From positions 1-11,744 of the forward strand of contig CAMLSG010000170.1 of NCBI GenBank assembly GCA_946482635.1: 11,744 bases of DNA, read 5' to 3'. The notes under the pieces are model-generated. The model saw only the letters and a list, made by a program, of their open reading frames with translations. It was not told the origin of the DNA and searched no databases. A program made the position numbers and the translations under genes. The stretch comes from an uncultured Duganella sp. GTDB lineage: Bacteria; Pseudomonadota; Gammaproteobacteria; Burkholderiales; Burkholderiaceae. This document shows, piece after piece, positions 1-6,819 of the stretch (within the stretch, counting starts at the first letter, position 1; every line of letters starts with the position of its first letter).

Positions 1-39
1 CGCGGCGAACGCATCCTCGGCGCCCTCTACCCGCGTTAA
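1..39 (+). CDS. anmK: C-terminal end of a gene, probably anhydro-N-acetylmuramic acid kinase (partial)
   Basis: Only the last 12 codons and a TAA stop are inside the window. They read RGERILGALYPR, which resembles the usual AnmK ending (Gly-x-Arg-hydrophobic-Leu-Gly-Ala-Ile/Leu-Tyr-Pro). In Burkholderiales, anmK is commonly next to erpA, which fits this position. AnmK phosphorylates and opens anhydro-N-acetylmuramic acid during recycling of cell-wall fragments in the cytoplasm. The gene converges on erpA, and the inverted repeat pair lies between the two 3' ends. Twelve residues cannot establish a family, so the name rests on the tail motif and on gene order recalled from related genomes. Confidence 0.5.
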   Translation, partial: RGERILGALYPR

Positions 40-44
40 CGCAC

Positions 45-91
45 GAGCCCGTGTCAACCTTGGGGTCAGACCCTTTGGTTGACACGGGCTC
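45..91 (+). repeat. REP-like palindromic element, copy 1
   Basis: This 47-bp palindrome has perfect 15-bp arms: GAGCCCGTGTCAACC at 45-59 and its reverse complement at 77-91. The central part, 60-76, holds a second small palindrome, GGGTC-A-GACCC. The whole element can therefore fold into one long hairpin with a few mismatches. Its reverse complement matches copy 2 (106-152) at 40 of 47 positions, the first 25 in a row. It starts six bases after the anmK stop codon. Such elements are typically dispersed by RAYT (REP-associated tyrosine transposase) enzymes, but no transposase is encoded here. It may also end transcription. Confidence 0.85.
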
Positions 92-105
92 ATCCGTTCA
101 TGGTT

Positions 106-152
106 GAGCCTGTGTCACCGTTGGGGCCTGACCCCAAGGTTGACACGGGCTC
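106..152 (-). repeat. REP-like palindromic element, copy 2, inverted relative to copy 1
   Basis: This second 47-bp element lies 14 bp after copy 1 in the opposite orientation, as judged from the asymmetric core (GGGGTCAG in copy 1, CTGACCCC here). Its right arm, GGTTGACACGGGCTC at 138-152, is identical to the right arm of copy 1. The left arm (106-119) differs by one substitution and one missing base. TTGGGG (121-126) and CCCCAA (132-137) form the inner stem. Two inverted REP-like units with a short spacer is the REPIN arrangement. The element ends 14 bp before the erpA stop codon. Confidence 0.85.
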
Positions 153-166
153 GGCTATGCGAACGC

Positions 167-523
167 TTAGACGGAGAAGGAGGAACCGCAGCCGCAGGTC
201 GAAGTCGCGGATGGGTTCTTGATGACGAATTGTGCGCCTTCCAGGTCGTCCTTGTAGTCGATCTCGGCGCCTACCAGGTACTGGTAGCTCATCGAGTCGA
301 TCAACAGCTGGACGCCGTTCTTCACCATGGTGGTGTCGTCTTCATTGACGATTTCGTCAAAAGTGAAACCGTATTGGAAGCCGGAGCAACCGCCACCCTG
401 CACGAATACGCGCAGCTTCAGGTCTGGATTGCCTTCTTCTTCAATCAGTTGCGCTACTTTCTCGGCCGCGGCGTCGGTGAAAACGATCGGTGCCGGGATC
501 ACGTCTTCGGCTACTGCAGTCAT
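167..523 (-). CDS. erpA: Iron-sulfur cluster insertion protein ErpA
   Basis: This 118-residue A-type carrier of the HesB/IscA/SufA family passes Fe-S clusters to apoproteins in the cytoplasm. The three invariant cysteines are present: Cys46 in GGGCSGFQY, and Cys110 and Cys112 in the C-terminal CGCGSSF. The N-terminal extension before the A-type fold (about residues 13-118) and the closing SSFSV are typical of ErpA rather than IscA. The ATG is preceded by a good ribosome site (AGGAG, 7 nt upstream). A perfect TATAAT lies about 30 nt upstream, so the gene can be expressed apart from the DUF6776 gene 58 nt before it. It converges with the probable anmK. I saw no convincing IscR site. Full length and intact. 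Confidence 0.95.
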   Translation of the reverse strand: MTAVAEDVIPAPIVFTDAAAEKVAQLIEEEGNPDLKLRVFVQGGGCSGFQYGFTFDEIVNEDDTTMVKNGVQLLIDSMSYQYLVGAEIDYKDDLEGAQFVIKNPSATSTCGCGSSFSV

Positions 524-553
524 GTGTTACTCCTACTTAAAATCAGTTGTCCC

Positions 554-559
554 ATTATA
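554..559 (-). promoter_or_regulatory. Probable -10 element of erpA
   Basis: A perfect TATAAT on the minus strand, in the context GACTATAATGGG, lies in the 58-nt gap between the DUF6776 gene and erpA. It predicts a start of transcription near 547 and a leader of about 24 nt. No good -35 hexamer is visible at 16-18 bp spacing (the best is AAGCGG). The call therefore rests on the -10 alone and its position. Confidence 0.5.
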
Positions 560-581
560 GTCCATGCCGGACTTGGCCGCT

Positions 582-1247
582 TTAGAGGCTGCGCACTGTC
601 GTTGTCTCATCGGCAACGACTTTGCCTTTTTCCGACAGGCTGACCTTGACCGCCACGACTTTGATGCCTTCCGGCAGTTCCAGCGTGCCGTCGATGCGCT
701 GGTAGCGGTCCACTTTCAGGTCGTAGCGCTCGGCACCCTCCTTCGGGTATTCGAGCACAGCCTTCTTGCCATCCTGGATTACGGCAACCGCCAGCTTGAG
801 CCGGCCGGTGAAGGCGGATGGGCCCTTCTTCTTCGCACCATATTGGAGCAAAACCGTGTAATGCAAGAGCTTGGGCGCTGCCATGCGGGCTTGCATGCCG
901 CGGATAACGAGGCCGGAACCAGCCTTGGCCGGTGGCAGCGCCTCTTCCAGCAGGGCCAAGTCGGCATGCAATTTTGCCAATTCGGCATCGGAAGCTGGCG
1001 GCGCCGGCGCTGCGGCGGGAGCCGCTTTCAGCTTCTCGGCCAGGGCATCGCGCTCAGCCGACACGCGGGCCAGCTCCAGCTCAGTCGCTGCGAGTTGCCT
1101 GGCAACCGTGGGCCCGGATTCGCCCTTCGATACGCCAACCACCCGCTTGCCCAGGTCCACGCCCCATACCGCGAGCGCGCCGCCGGCGACCAGGACCGCA
1201 GCCAGGCCAAACACGCGCGCCAGCAGTGGCGCGCGCGCCTGCTCCAT
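582..1247 (-). CDS. DUF6776 family single-pass membrane protein
   Basis: This conserved protein of unknown function is usually found next to argC in Burkholderiales. From the ATG at 1247 it has 221 residues. A short cytoplasmic start is followed by one membrane helix (about 11-31) and two heptad-rich stretches likely to form coiled coils (about 47-76 and 87-104). An Ala/Pro linker (77-86) separates them. A C-terminal domain (about 110-221) has many alternating beta-type residues. The layout suggests a bitopic protein with an oligomerising stalk. A GTG at 1259 directly after the argC stop would add four residues, but the ATG has a GGAAG ribosome site and the GTG has none. The gene follows argC by 12 nt and is surely cotranscribed. 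The family name is from memory and the function is unknown. Confidence 0.75.
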   Translation of the reverse strand: MEQARAPLLARVFGLAAVLVAGGALAVWGVDLGKRVVGVSKGESGPTVARQLAATELELARVSAERDALAEKLKAAPAAAPAPPASDAELAKLHADLALLEEALPPAKAGSGLVIRGMQARMAAPKLLHYTVLLQYGAKKKGPSAFTGRLKLAVAVIQDGKKAVLEYPKEGAERYDLKVDRYQRIDGTLELPEGIKVVAVKVSLSEKGKVVADETTTVRSL

Positions 1248-1259
1248 GCCGGCTTCCAC

Positions 1260-2297
1260 TTAAGGCATCAAGGCGATGGTTTGCAGGCCCAGGCCTTCGT
1301 CCAGGCCGAACATCAGGTTCATGCACTGCACGGCCTGGCCGGATGCGCCTTTGACCAGGTTGTCCTGCACCACCAGCACGATCAGGGTGTCGCCGTTGTT
1401 CGGGCGATGCAGCGCCAGGCGCAGCATATTGGCGCCGCGGGTGCTGCGGGTTTCCGGGTGCGAGCCCCATGGCATCACGTCGACGAAAGGCTGGTCTGCG
1501 TACGCGTCTTCGAACAGCTTTTGCAGCTCTTCGTTCGACACGTCCTTGGTCAGGCGCGCGTACAGGGTCGAGTGCATGCCGCGGATCATCGGGGTCAGGT
1601 GCGGGGTGAAGATCAGGTTGACCTTGTCGCTAGTGAAACGCTGCAGCTGGGCCGCGGTTTCCGGGGTGTGGCGGTGGCCGCTCACGCCGTAGGCCTTGAA
1701 GTTGTCAGACGATTCGGAGAACAGGGTGCCGATTTCCGCCTTGCGGCCAGCGCCGGACACGCCGGACTTGCAGTCGGCGATCAGGTGGCCGGCATCGATC
1801 AGGCCCGCCTTCAGCAGCGGCACGAAGCCGAGCTGCATGGTGGTCGGGTAGCAGCCCGGATTGGCAATCAGGTTCGCCTTCTTGATGTCGTCGCGGTTCA
1901 GCTCAGGCAGGCCGTACACGGCTTGCTCCAGCAGTTCCGGCGCGGTGTGGTCGATCTTGTAGGTCTTTTCGAATACAGCGCGGTCCTTGATGCGGAAGTC
2001 CGCCGCCAGGTCGATCACCTTCACGCCTTTGGCCAGCAGTTCCGGCGCCTGCGCCATGGCCACGCCGTGCGGAGTGGCGAAGAACACGACGTCGCACTGG
2101 GTCAGGTCAACCTTGTCCGGCGAGGAGAAGGCGATATTCACGCGGCCGCGCAGGGAAGGATACATCTCAGCCACCGGCAAGCCGTCTTCCTTGCGCGACG
2201 TGATCGCGGTCAGTTCGACTTCTGGGTGTGCGGCTAACAGTCGCAGCAGTTCCACGCCCGTGTAACCAGTGCCGCCGACGATGCCTACTTTGATCAT
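1260..2297 (-). CDS. argC: N-acetyl-gamma-glutamyl-phosphate reductase
   Basis: ArgC (345 residues, long type-1 form) reduces N-acetyl-glutamyl-5-phosphate to the semialdehyde with NADPH, the third step of arginine synthesis, in the cytoplasm. The N-terminal Rossmann motif [10 protein letters not shown] lies at 5-14. The catalytic cysteine is Cys149 in NPGCYPT, and the catalytic histidine lies in GHRHTPE (207-213). The phosphate-binding stretch KSGVSGAGR (177-185) is intact. A purine-rich AGGAAGAG precedes the ATG. A promoter-like pair at 2321-2348 lies between the rpsI terminator and this gene, so argC probably heads its own unit together with the DUF6776 gene. No ArgR operator was recognised. 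Confidence 0.97.
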   Translation of the reverse strand: MIKVGIVGGTGYTGVELLRLLAAHPEVELTAITSRKEDGLPVAEMYPSLRGRVNIAFSSPDKVDLTQCDVVFFATPHGVAMAQAPELLAKGVKVIDLAADFRIKDRAVFEKTYKIDHTAPELLEQAVYGLPELNRDDIKKANLIANPGCYPTTMQLGFVPLLKAGLIDAGHLIADCKSGVSGAGRKAEIGTLFSESSDNFKAYGVSGHRHTPETAAQLQRFTSDKVNLIFTPHLTPMIRGMHSTLYARLTKDVSNEELQKLFEDAYADQPFVDVMPWGSHPETRSTRGANMLRLALHRPNNGDTLIVLVVQDNLVKGASGQAVQCMNLMFGLDEGLGLQTIALMP

Positions 2298-2320
2298 GAT
2301 CTCTTCCTTGCGAAGTAAAA

Positions 2321-2348
2321 ATTAAACGAGGGGGTCATTTTAAGGCAA
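2321..2348 (-). promoter_or_regulatory. Possible sigma-70 promoter of argC-DUF6776
   Basis: On the minus strand, TTGCCT (2348-2343; 4 of 6 matches to consensus) and TTTAAT (2326-2321; 5 of 6) are separated by 16 bp. They lie just after the rpsI terminator and 24 bp before the argC start. The position is right and the sequence is AT-rich compared with its surroundings. The match is moderate and unproven. Confidence 0.4.
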
Positions 2349-2352
2349 AAAT

Positions 2353-2383
2353 AAAAAAAGCCGCTGGAGACCAGCGGCTTTTT
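2353..2383 (-). terminator. Intrinsic terminator of the rplM-rpsI operon
   Basis: A perfect 8-bp stem, GCCGCTGG (2360-2367) with CCAGCGGC (2371-2378), closes a 3-nt loop. It is flanked by seven A on the left and five T on the right. Read on the minus strand, it is a GC-rich hairpin followed by seven U, starting 17 nt after the rpsI stop. The tracts on both sides should make it work in either direction. It separates the ribosomal protein operon from argC. Confidence 0.93.
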
Positions 2384-2400
2384 GTACGAGAGCGTAAAGA

Positions 2401-2793
2401 TTAACGCTTCGAGAATTGCTTTGCGCGACGTGCTTTGCGCAGACCAACTTTTTTACGTTCAACTTCACGAGCATCGCGAGTGACGAAGCCGGCACGTGCC
2501 AGGTCGCCCTTCAGGCCTGCATCGTAGTCGATCAGTGCGCGGGTGATGCCGTGACGCACTGCACCTGCCTGGCCGGACTCGCCGCCGCCGTGCACGTTGA
2601 CTTTGATGTCGAAACGTTCAACGTTGCCGGTCAGTTCCAGCGGCTGACGGATCACCATCAGGCCGGTTTCACGGGAGAAGTACTCAGCTGCTGGCTTGCC
2701 GTTCACGATGATCTGGCCGGTGCCAGCTTTGATGAACACGCGAGCTACTGCACTCTTGCGACGGCCGGTGCCGTAGTTGTAGTTACCGATCAT
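2401..2793 (-). CDS. rpsI: 30S ribosomal protein S9 (uS9)
   Basis: The 130 residues match the usual bacterial uS9 length. The N-terminal part carries the family signature [13 protein letters not shown] (7-19). The central [15 protein letters not shown] (69-83) is the most conserved segment. The basic tail ends in SKR, which in known ribosomes reaches the P-site tRNA. The ribosome site (AAGGAA) overlaps the stop codon of rplM, only 9 nt before this start, as expected for the universally paired rplM-rpsI operon. The intrinsic terminator follows directly. Confidence 0.98.
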   Translation of the reverse strand: MIGNYNYGTGRRKSAVARVFIKAGTGQIIVNGKPAAEYFSRETGLMVIRQPLELTGNVERFDIKVNVHGGGESGQAGAVRHGITRALIDYDAGLKGDLARAGFVTRDAREVERKKVGLRKARRAKQFSKR

Positions 2794-2802
2794 GTCAGTT
2801 CC

Positions 2803-3231
2803 TTAGAATTCGAGTGCTTTAGGTTGCTGGGCAGCGTGCGGGTGGGAACCCTCAGCGTACACTTTCAGCTTCTTGATCATGGCGTAGCCCAGAGGACCCT
2901 TCGGCAGCATGCCTTTCACTGCCTTTTCCAGGGCGCGGCCTGGGAAGCGCTGTTGCATCTTCAGGAAGTTGGTCTCGTAGATGCCGCCTGGGTAACCGGA
3001 GTGACGGTAGTAGGTCTTCTCGGTTGCTTTGGTACCGGTCACGCGCAGTTTGCCTGCGTTCACGACAACGATGAAGTCGCCGGTGTCAACGTGAGGGGTG
3101 AATTCTGGCTTATGCTTGCCGCGCAGTCGGCGTGCCACTTCGCTGGCAACACGGCCGAGGACTTTGTCCGTCGCGTCAATCACGAACCAATCGCGCTGGA
3201 CTTCATGGCCCTTAGCGGAAAAAGTTTTCAT
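2803..3231 (-). CDS. rplM: 50S ribosomal protein L13 (uL13)
   Basis: This is a 142-residue uL13, the same length as the E. coli protein. Visible conserved parts are [18 protein letters not shown] (13-30), the [17 protein letters not shown] stretch (37-53), the HSGYPGG loop (77-83) and the GMLPKGPLG segment (107-115). It is an early-assembling large-subunit protein. It is first in the operon with rpsI, behind a near-consensus promoter and a leader of about 100 nt. In E. coli, L13 is reported to repress its own operon through the leader, so the same may apply here. That part is inference. Confidence 0.98.
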   Translation of the reverse strand: MKTFSAKGHEVQRDWFVIDATDKVLGRVASEVARRLRGKHKPEFTPHVDTGDFIVVVNAGKLRVTGTKATEKTYYRHSGYPGGIYETNFLKMQQRFPGRALEKAVKGMLPKGPLGYAMIKKLKVYAEGSHPHAAQQPKALEF

Positions 3232-3335
3232 GTTTGAACTTTCTGTGAAAGATTAAAAACGCTCAATCGGTGGTTCCGCCCGGGTACTTCAGCGGACGCA
3301 TCCTTCTTATATGCTTTTCCTGAGCGAACGGAAAG
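3232..3335 (-). promoter_or_regulatory. Long, foldable 5' leader of rplM-rpsI
   Basis: The predicted transcript has about 100 untranslated bases before the rplM ATG. Two nested pairings are visible: CGCTCA (3326-3321) with TGAGCG (3265-3260), and inside them TCCGC (3296-3292) with GCGGA (3279-3275). Five U follow the outer arm at 3259-3255. A closed multi-stem leader suits autoregulation by the ribosomal protein it precedes, or a weak attenuator. The pairings are read directly from the sequence; the regulatory role is inferred. No named RNA family is recognised. Confidence 0.35.
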
Positions 3336-3341
3336 CTGGCG

Positions 3342-3371
3342 ATTATAGCCCGGCCTGGCCCGCTGGGTCAA
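3342..3371 (-). promoter_or_regulatory. Strong sigma-70 promoter of rplM-rpsI
   Basis: On the minus strand, TTGACC (3371-3366; 5 of 6) and a perfect TATAAT (3347-3342) are separated by 18 bp. Transcription should start near 3335. It is the closest consensus match in the window and suits a ribosomal protein operon. Confidence 0.75.
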
Positions 3372-3394
3372 CCCCGCCCTGTACCGGGTTGCCG

Positions 3395-3423
3395 TTGCTA
3401 AGCAGATATTGCCGGGCTACTAT
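3395..3423 (+). promoter_or_regulatory. Possible promoter of the hydrolase-natAB operon
   Basis: TTGCTA (3395-3400) and TACTAT (3418-3423) are separated by 17 bp, each matching 4 of 6 consensus bases. The pair lies 30 bp before the hydrolase ATG, in the gap divergent from rplM. Spacing and position are good but the match is modest. Confidence 0.35.
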
Positions 3424-3453
3424 GGAACCCCAGAATTACAAGAGGAGATAGCC

Positions 3454-4878
3454 ATGCGCCCGCTCATGCTGGCCTCGCTGTTAACCCTAACCCTATCGTT
3501 GGCGCCTGCCCTGGCCGTGGCCCAGCCCGGCAAGGATTGCCACCTGCCCGGCACCGAAGAATCCTTGCGCTGCCTGCGGCTGGCGGTCCCGCTCGACCAC
3601 CAAGCCCCTGGCGCCACCCTCAGCCTGCATATCGCCGTCGCCCCCGCCCTGCGCGAATCAGCCCGGCGCGATCCGCTATTCCTGCTGGCCGGCGGCCCGG
3701 GCGAAGCCGGTTCCGACCTGGTGCCCCTGCTGAATACCACGTTCCGCAAGGTGCGCGCCACGCGCGACATTGTGCTGATCGACCAGCGCGGTACAGGATT
3801 ATCCGGCAAGCTCGATTGCAAACCGGGCAAGAATGCCGAAACGGCCACGGAAGACGAGTTGCTGGCCGAAACCCGCGCCTGCATCAAGGGCCTGAACAAG
3901 CGCTTCAACCTGTATACCACCGAGCAGGCGGCGCGCGATATCGAAGCCGTGCGCAGCGCCCTTGGCTACGGCCGCATCAATGTCTGGGGCGGCTCCTATG
4001 GCAGCCGGCTGGCCCAGGCCTACGCCCGCTTGTACCCAGGCAGTGTACGCGCCCTGGTGCTGGATGGCGTGGCGGCGCCGGACCAGGTGGTGCCGGCCGG
4101 CGCGCGCGATGCGCAGGCGGCGCTCGACGCCCTGTTCAAGCAATGCGCCGACGATCGTGTCTGCGCTGCCGCCTTCCCCACCCTGCGCGCCGAATTCGAC
4201 GCGCTGTCGGCACGCCTGGCCAAGTCGCCCGAGTCCCTGACTTTGCCTGATCCGCGCACGGCAGAAACCACCAAGGTCGAAATGACCAGCATGCGCTTCA
4301 CCGGCACGGTGCACAACATCCTGTATTCGCAGGCGGACAGCCGGCGCCTGCCTTTCCTGATCCACAGCGCCTACCAGGACCGCTGGCAGCCCTTCATCGC
4401 GCGCAGCAATGTGTCGCGCGACTTTTCCTCCGAGGGCGGGCCGGCGATGCCGCTGCACCTGGCCGTGGTCTGCGCCGAAGACTTTCCGCGCCTGACGCCG
4501 CAATTGCTGGAGGAAGACACCAAGGGTTCCTTCCTCGGCGCCCCGCAGATCATGCGCATCGGGAAGATGTGCGAAACCATCGGGGTCCCGGCCGTGCCCT
4601 ACAAGGAGCCGACTATGATCGAAGCGCCGGCGCTGCTGATGTCCGGCGCACTCGACCCGGTCACGCCGCCGCGCCGTGCCGAAGCCGCCCGCAAATACAT
4701 GAAGAATGCCCAGCACCTGATCGTGAAGAACGGCGGCCATATCGTGTCGCCGCTCGGGTGCATGCCGCGCCTGCTGCGCGGCTTCCTCGACCAGCCGGGC
4801 GTACCGTTGAAGGCCGAGTGCCTCAACGAAATCCCGGCCCCGACTTTCCAGCTCAATAGCGCAGGGCCACAGCCATGA
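3454..4878 (+). CDS. Secreted alpha/beta hydrolase, tripeptidyl-aminopeptidase-like (peptidase S33, TAP-like C-terminal part)
   Basis: This 474-residue exported serine hydrolase has a signal peptide at about 1-23, with cleavage probably after Ala-Val-Ala. The alpha/beta hydrolase core starts near residue 40. LAGGPGEAG (78-86) forms the oxyanion region. Ser181 in GGSYGS is the nucleophile, Asp401 in GALDPVTPP the acid, and His429 in NGGHIVSPLG the base, so the triad is complete. The C-terminal third resembles the TAP-like domain of proteases that remove short peptides from N-termini, such as Streptomyces Slp/Tap enzymes. Several cysteines suggest disulfides in the periplasm. A TTG 45 nt upstream is in frame, but the ATG has an AGAGGAGA ribosome site and begins a proper signal peptide. 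The stop overlaps the next start by 4 nt (ATGA), so it is coupled to the ABC transporter. The substrate is unknown. Confidence 0.88.
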   Translation: MRPLMLASLLTLTLSLAPALAVAQPGKDCHLPGTEESLRCLRLAVPLDHQAPGATLSLHIAVAPALRESARRDPLFLLAGGPGEAGSDLVPLLNTTFRKVRATRDIVLIDQRGTGLSGKLDCKPGKNAETATEDELLAETRACIKGLNKRFNLYTTEQAARDIEAVRSALGYGRINVWGGSYGSRLAQAYARLYPGSVRALVLDGVAAPDQVVPAGARDAQAALDALFKQCADDRVCAAAFPTLRAEFDALSARLAKSPESLTLPDPRTAETTKVEMTSMRFTGTVHNILYSQADSRRLPFLIHSAYQDRWQPFIARSNVSRDFSSEGGPAMPLHLAVVCAEDFPRLTPQLLEEDTKGSFLGAPQIMRIGKMCETIGVPAVPYKEPTMIEAPALLMSGALDPVTPPRRAEAARKYMKNAQHLIVKNGGHIVSPLGCMPRLLRGFLDQPGVPLKAECLNEIPAPTFQLNSAGPQP

Positions 4879-5609
4879 TTGAAGTCCATAACCTCTGCAA
4901 GCGCTTCGGCAAAGTGCAGGCGCTGGCCGGCGCCAGCTTCACCGCGCGCGACGGCATTATCACCGCCCTGCTCGGCCCGAACGGCGCCGGCAAGACTACC
5001 CTCCTGCGTACCCTGGTCGGACTGCTGCAGCGCGACCACGGCACCATCTCCATCGACGGTGTCGATCCCGCCGTCAACCCGATGGCGGTGCGCCGCAACG
5101 TCGGCGTGCTGACCGACCAGTTTGGCCTGTACGAGCGCCTGACCACACGCGAATACCTGCGCTACTTCGGCGAGTTGAACGACATGGAAGAAAGCGTGAT
5201 CGAACAGCGCACCAAGGAAGTCACAGAGCTGCTGTCGCTGGAGGACATCATCGACCGCCGCGCCAAAGGCTTCTCGCAAGGCCAGCGCATCAAGGTCGCC
5301 CTGGCGCGCACCCTGCTGCACCGGCCGCGCCACCTGCTGCTCGACGAGCCAAGCCGCGGCCTGGACGTAATGAGCACGCGCGCCCTGCGCCGCGCCCTGG
5401 CCGCCCTGAAGGCCGACGGCTGCTGCGTCATCATGGCAACCCACGTGATGCAGGAAGTGATCCACTCCTGCGACGACGTGATCGTGATCGCCAACGGCAC
5501 CACGGTCACGCAAGGTACCCCGCAGCAGCTGTGCGAACAGGCTGGCCTGCCCAGCCTGGAAGACGCTTTCGTGCGCCTGGTCGGCACCGAAGAAGGGATC
5601 GAGCTATGA
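4875..5609 (+). CDS. ABC transporter ATP-binding protein, NatA type
   Basis: This 244-residue nucleotide-binding subunit shows every functional motif: Walker A GPNGAGKT (34-41), Q-loop Gln82, an ABC signature in the variant form FSQGQ (133-137), Walker B LLLDE with catalytic Glu158, D-loop SRGLD (160-164), and switch His190. The FSQGQ signature and short C-terminal part place it with NatA/CcmA-like exporters. NatA of Bacillus takes part in Na+ extrusion, but the substrate cannot be read from sequence. The start overlaps the hydrolase stop (ATGA, 4875-4878), and the stop overlaps the permease start in the same way. The three genes should be translated together. It would power the downstream permease at the inner membrane. 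Confidence 0.93.
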   Translation: MIEVHNLCKRFGKVQALAGASFTARDGIITALLGPNGAGKTTLLRTLVGLLQRDHGTISIDGVDPAVNPMAVRRNVGVLTDQFGLYERLTTREYLRYFGELNDMEESVIEQRTKEVTELLSLEDIIDRRAKGFSQGQRIKVALARTLLHRPRHLLLDEPSRGLDVMSTRALRRALAALKADGCCVIMATHVMQEVIHSCDDVIVIANGTTVTQGTPQQLCEQAGLPSLEDAFVRLVGTEEGIEL

Positions 5610-6790
5610 AGCTGAAATTCCCCATCGTGCTGCGCAAGGAATTGACGGAGACCCTGCGCGACCGCCGCGCCCTCAGCCTGCTGCTGCTGTTCGTGCTGAT
5701 GTATCCGATCCTGGTCGGCTTCATGCTGCAGCGTCAGATCGACCGCGCCACCAAGCCGGAACGCGAAGGCGTGGAACTGGCGGTAATCGGCAGCGACCAG
5801 GCACCCACGCTGATGAACCAGCTACGCCAGCGCAACGTCAACATCACCGAACTGGAACCCATGGGCGAGGAAGACATCAACGCCCTGCTGCGCCGGCAGA
5901 CCGTGACGGCCGTGCTGCGCCTGACGCCGGAGTTTGCGGAGAACTATCACGCGATGCGCCCGGCGCGGGTCGAACTGTGGTTCGATTCCGCGTCCGACAG
6001 CTCGCGCAAGATCGACGAAGTGGAGTTCGTGCTGCGCGAATACAGCCGCAATATCGCCAGTGCACGCCTGCTGGCGCATGGCGTCTCGCCGGTCAACCTG
6101 AACCCGGTGCTGGTGCAGCGCTACGACGCCGGCACCAGCGCTTCGCGTTCGGCCAACACCATCAGCACCATGCTGGGCATCTTCTTCATCCCGGCCTTCA
6201 TGTTCTGCATGAGTACTGCCGTGGACAGCACTGCCGGCGAGCGCGAACGGCGCTCGCTGGAAGTGCTGATGGCGCAACCGGTACGCCCCGCGGACCTGAT
6301 AATCGGCAAATGGCTGGCCGCTTCCCTGCTGTCGATTGTCGGCATCACGCTGGAACTGGCGATTGCACACGGCATCCTGAAATGGCTGCCGCTGGAGGAA
6401 ATCGGGCTGTCGTGGCGCCTGGGCTGGCGCGACCTGGCCATGGTGTGCCTGGCCTCGGCCACCCTGTCGCTGTTCGCGGCGGCGCTGGAAATCGCCCTGG
6501 CCATCAACGCCCGCTCCTTCAAGGAAGCCCAGACCCTGGTCAGCTTCACCATGATCGTGCCGCTGGTGCCGGTCATCCTGGTGCCGATGATGAACCTGAC
6601 CAATAGCTGGTGGATGTACATGGTGCCGGTGCTGTCCAACCAGACCTTGCTGCGCGAGCTGGCCAAGGGCGGCAGCATCGGCATGCTGCCCTTCCTGCAA
6701 ACCTTCTTCAGCAGCCTGCTGCTGGCCATGCTGTGCGTCTGGTATACCGAGCGGCGCATGAAGAGCGAGAAATACATGATGACCGTATAA
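5606..6790 (+). CDS. ABC-2 type transporter permease, NatB type
   Basis: This 394-residue permease has the NatB/ABC-2 layout: one N-terminal helix (about 22-41), a large periplasmic domain (about 42-185), then about five helices (186-206, 234-256, 276-300, 311-329, 359-380). The segment TAGERERRSLEVLMAQP (209-225) after helix 2 is the conserved ABC-2 coupling region contacting the ATPase. The frame stays open further upstream, but the ATG at 5606 overlaps the natA stop by 4 nt and starts the typical KLKFPIVLRKEL lead-in. Together with the NatA-type subunit it would form a homodimeric exporter. The cargo is unknown; the coupled secreted hydrolase may be functionally linked. The last codons overlap a TATAAT likely used for the next gene. 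Confidence 0.92.
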   Translation: MKLKFPIVLRKELTETLRDRRALSLLLLFVLMYPILVGFMLQRQIDRATKPEREGVELAVIGSDQAPTLMNQLRQRNVNITELEPMGEEDINALLRRQTVTAVLRLTPEFAENYHAMRPARVELWFDSASDSSRKIDEVEFVLREYSRNIASARLLAHGVSPVNLNPVLVQRYDAGTSASRSANTISTMLGIFFIPAFMFCMSTAVDSTAGERERRSLEVLMAQPVRPADLIIGKWLAASLLSIVGITLELAIAHGILKWLPLEEIGLSWRLGWRDLAMVCLASATLSLFAAALEIALAINARSFKEAQTLVSFTMIVPLVPVILVPMMNLTNSWWMYMVPVLSNQTLLRELAKGGSIGMLPFLQTFFSSLLLAMLCVWYTERRMKSEKYMMTV

Positions 6791-6791
6791 T
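6786..6791 (+). promoter_or_regulatory. Probable -10 element of the OsmC-family gene
   Basis: A perfect TATAAT overlaps the stop codon of the permease gene and predicts a start near 6798 and a leader of about 22 nt. No -35 hexamer is recognisable at normal spacing (GAGCGA). The same -10-only pattern is seen before erpA and coq7. Confidence 0.4.
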
Positions 6792-6819
6792 GCCCGGACG
6801 CATTTAACGGAGAGTTCAG

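Noticed and set aside
45..152. Two repeated units as a possible short CRISPR array.
   Set aside because: The units are themselves long palindromes in opposite orientation, with a 14-bp gap and no cas genes. CRISPR repeats run in the same direction with spacers of about 30 bp or more.
524..581. IscR-type operator upstream of erpA.
   Set aside because: GACTATAATGGGACAACTG has only a partial resemblance to a type 1 IscR site and lacks the symmetric half.
564..2237. A 557-codon open frame on the plus strand, antisense to argC and the DUF6776 gene.
   Set aside because: It mirrors the high third-position GC of the two real genes on the other strand. Its protein is rich in Gln, His, Arg and Val with no recognisable domain, and argC is unmistakable.
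3409..3453. TTG start at 3409 for the secreted hydrolase, adding 15 residues.
   Set aside because: It would put charged residues before the signal peptide and has no ribosome site, while the ATG at 3454 has AGAGGAGA and a normal signal peptide.
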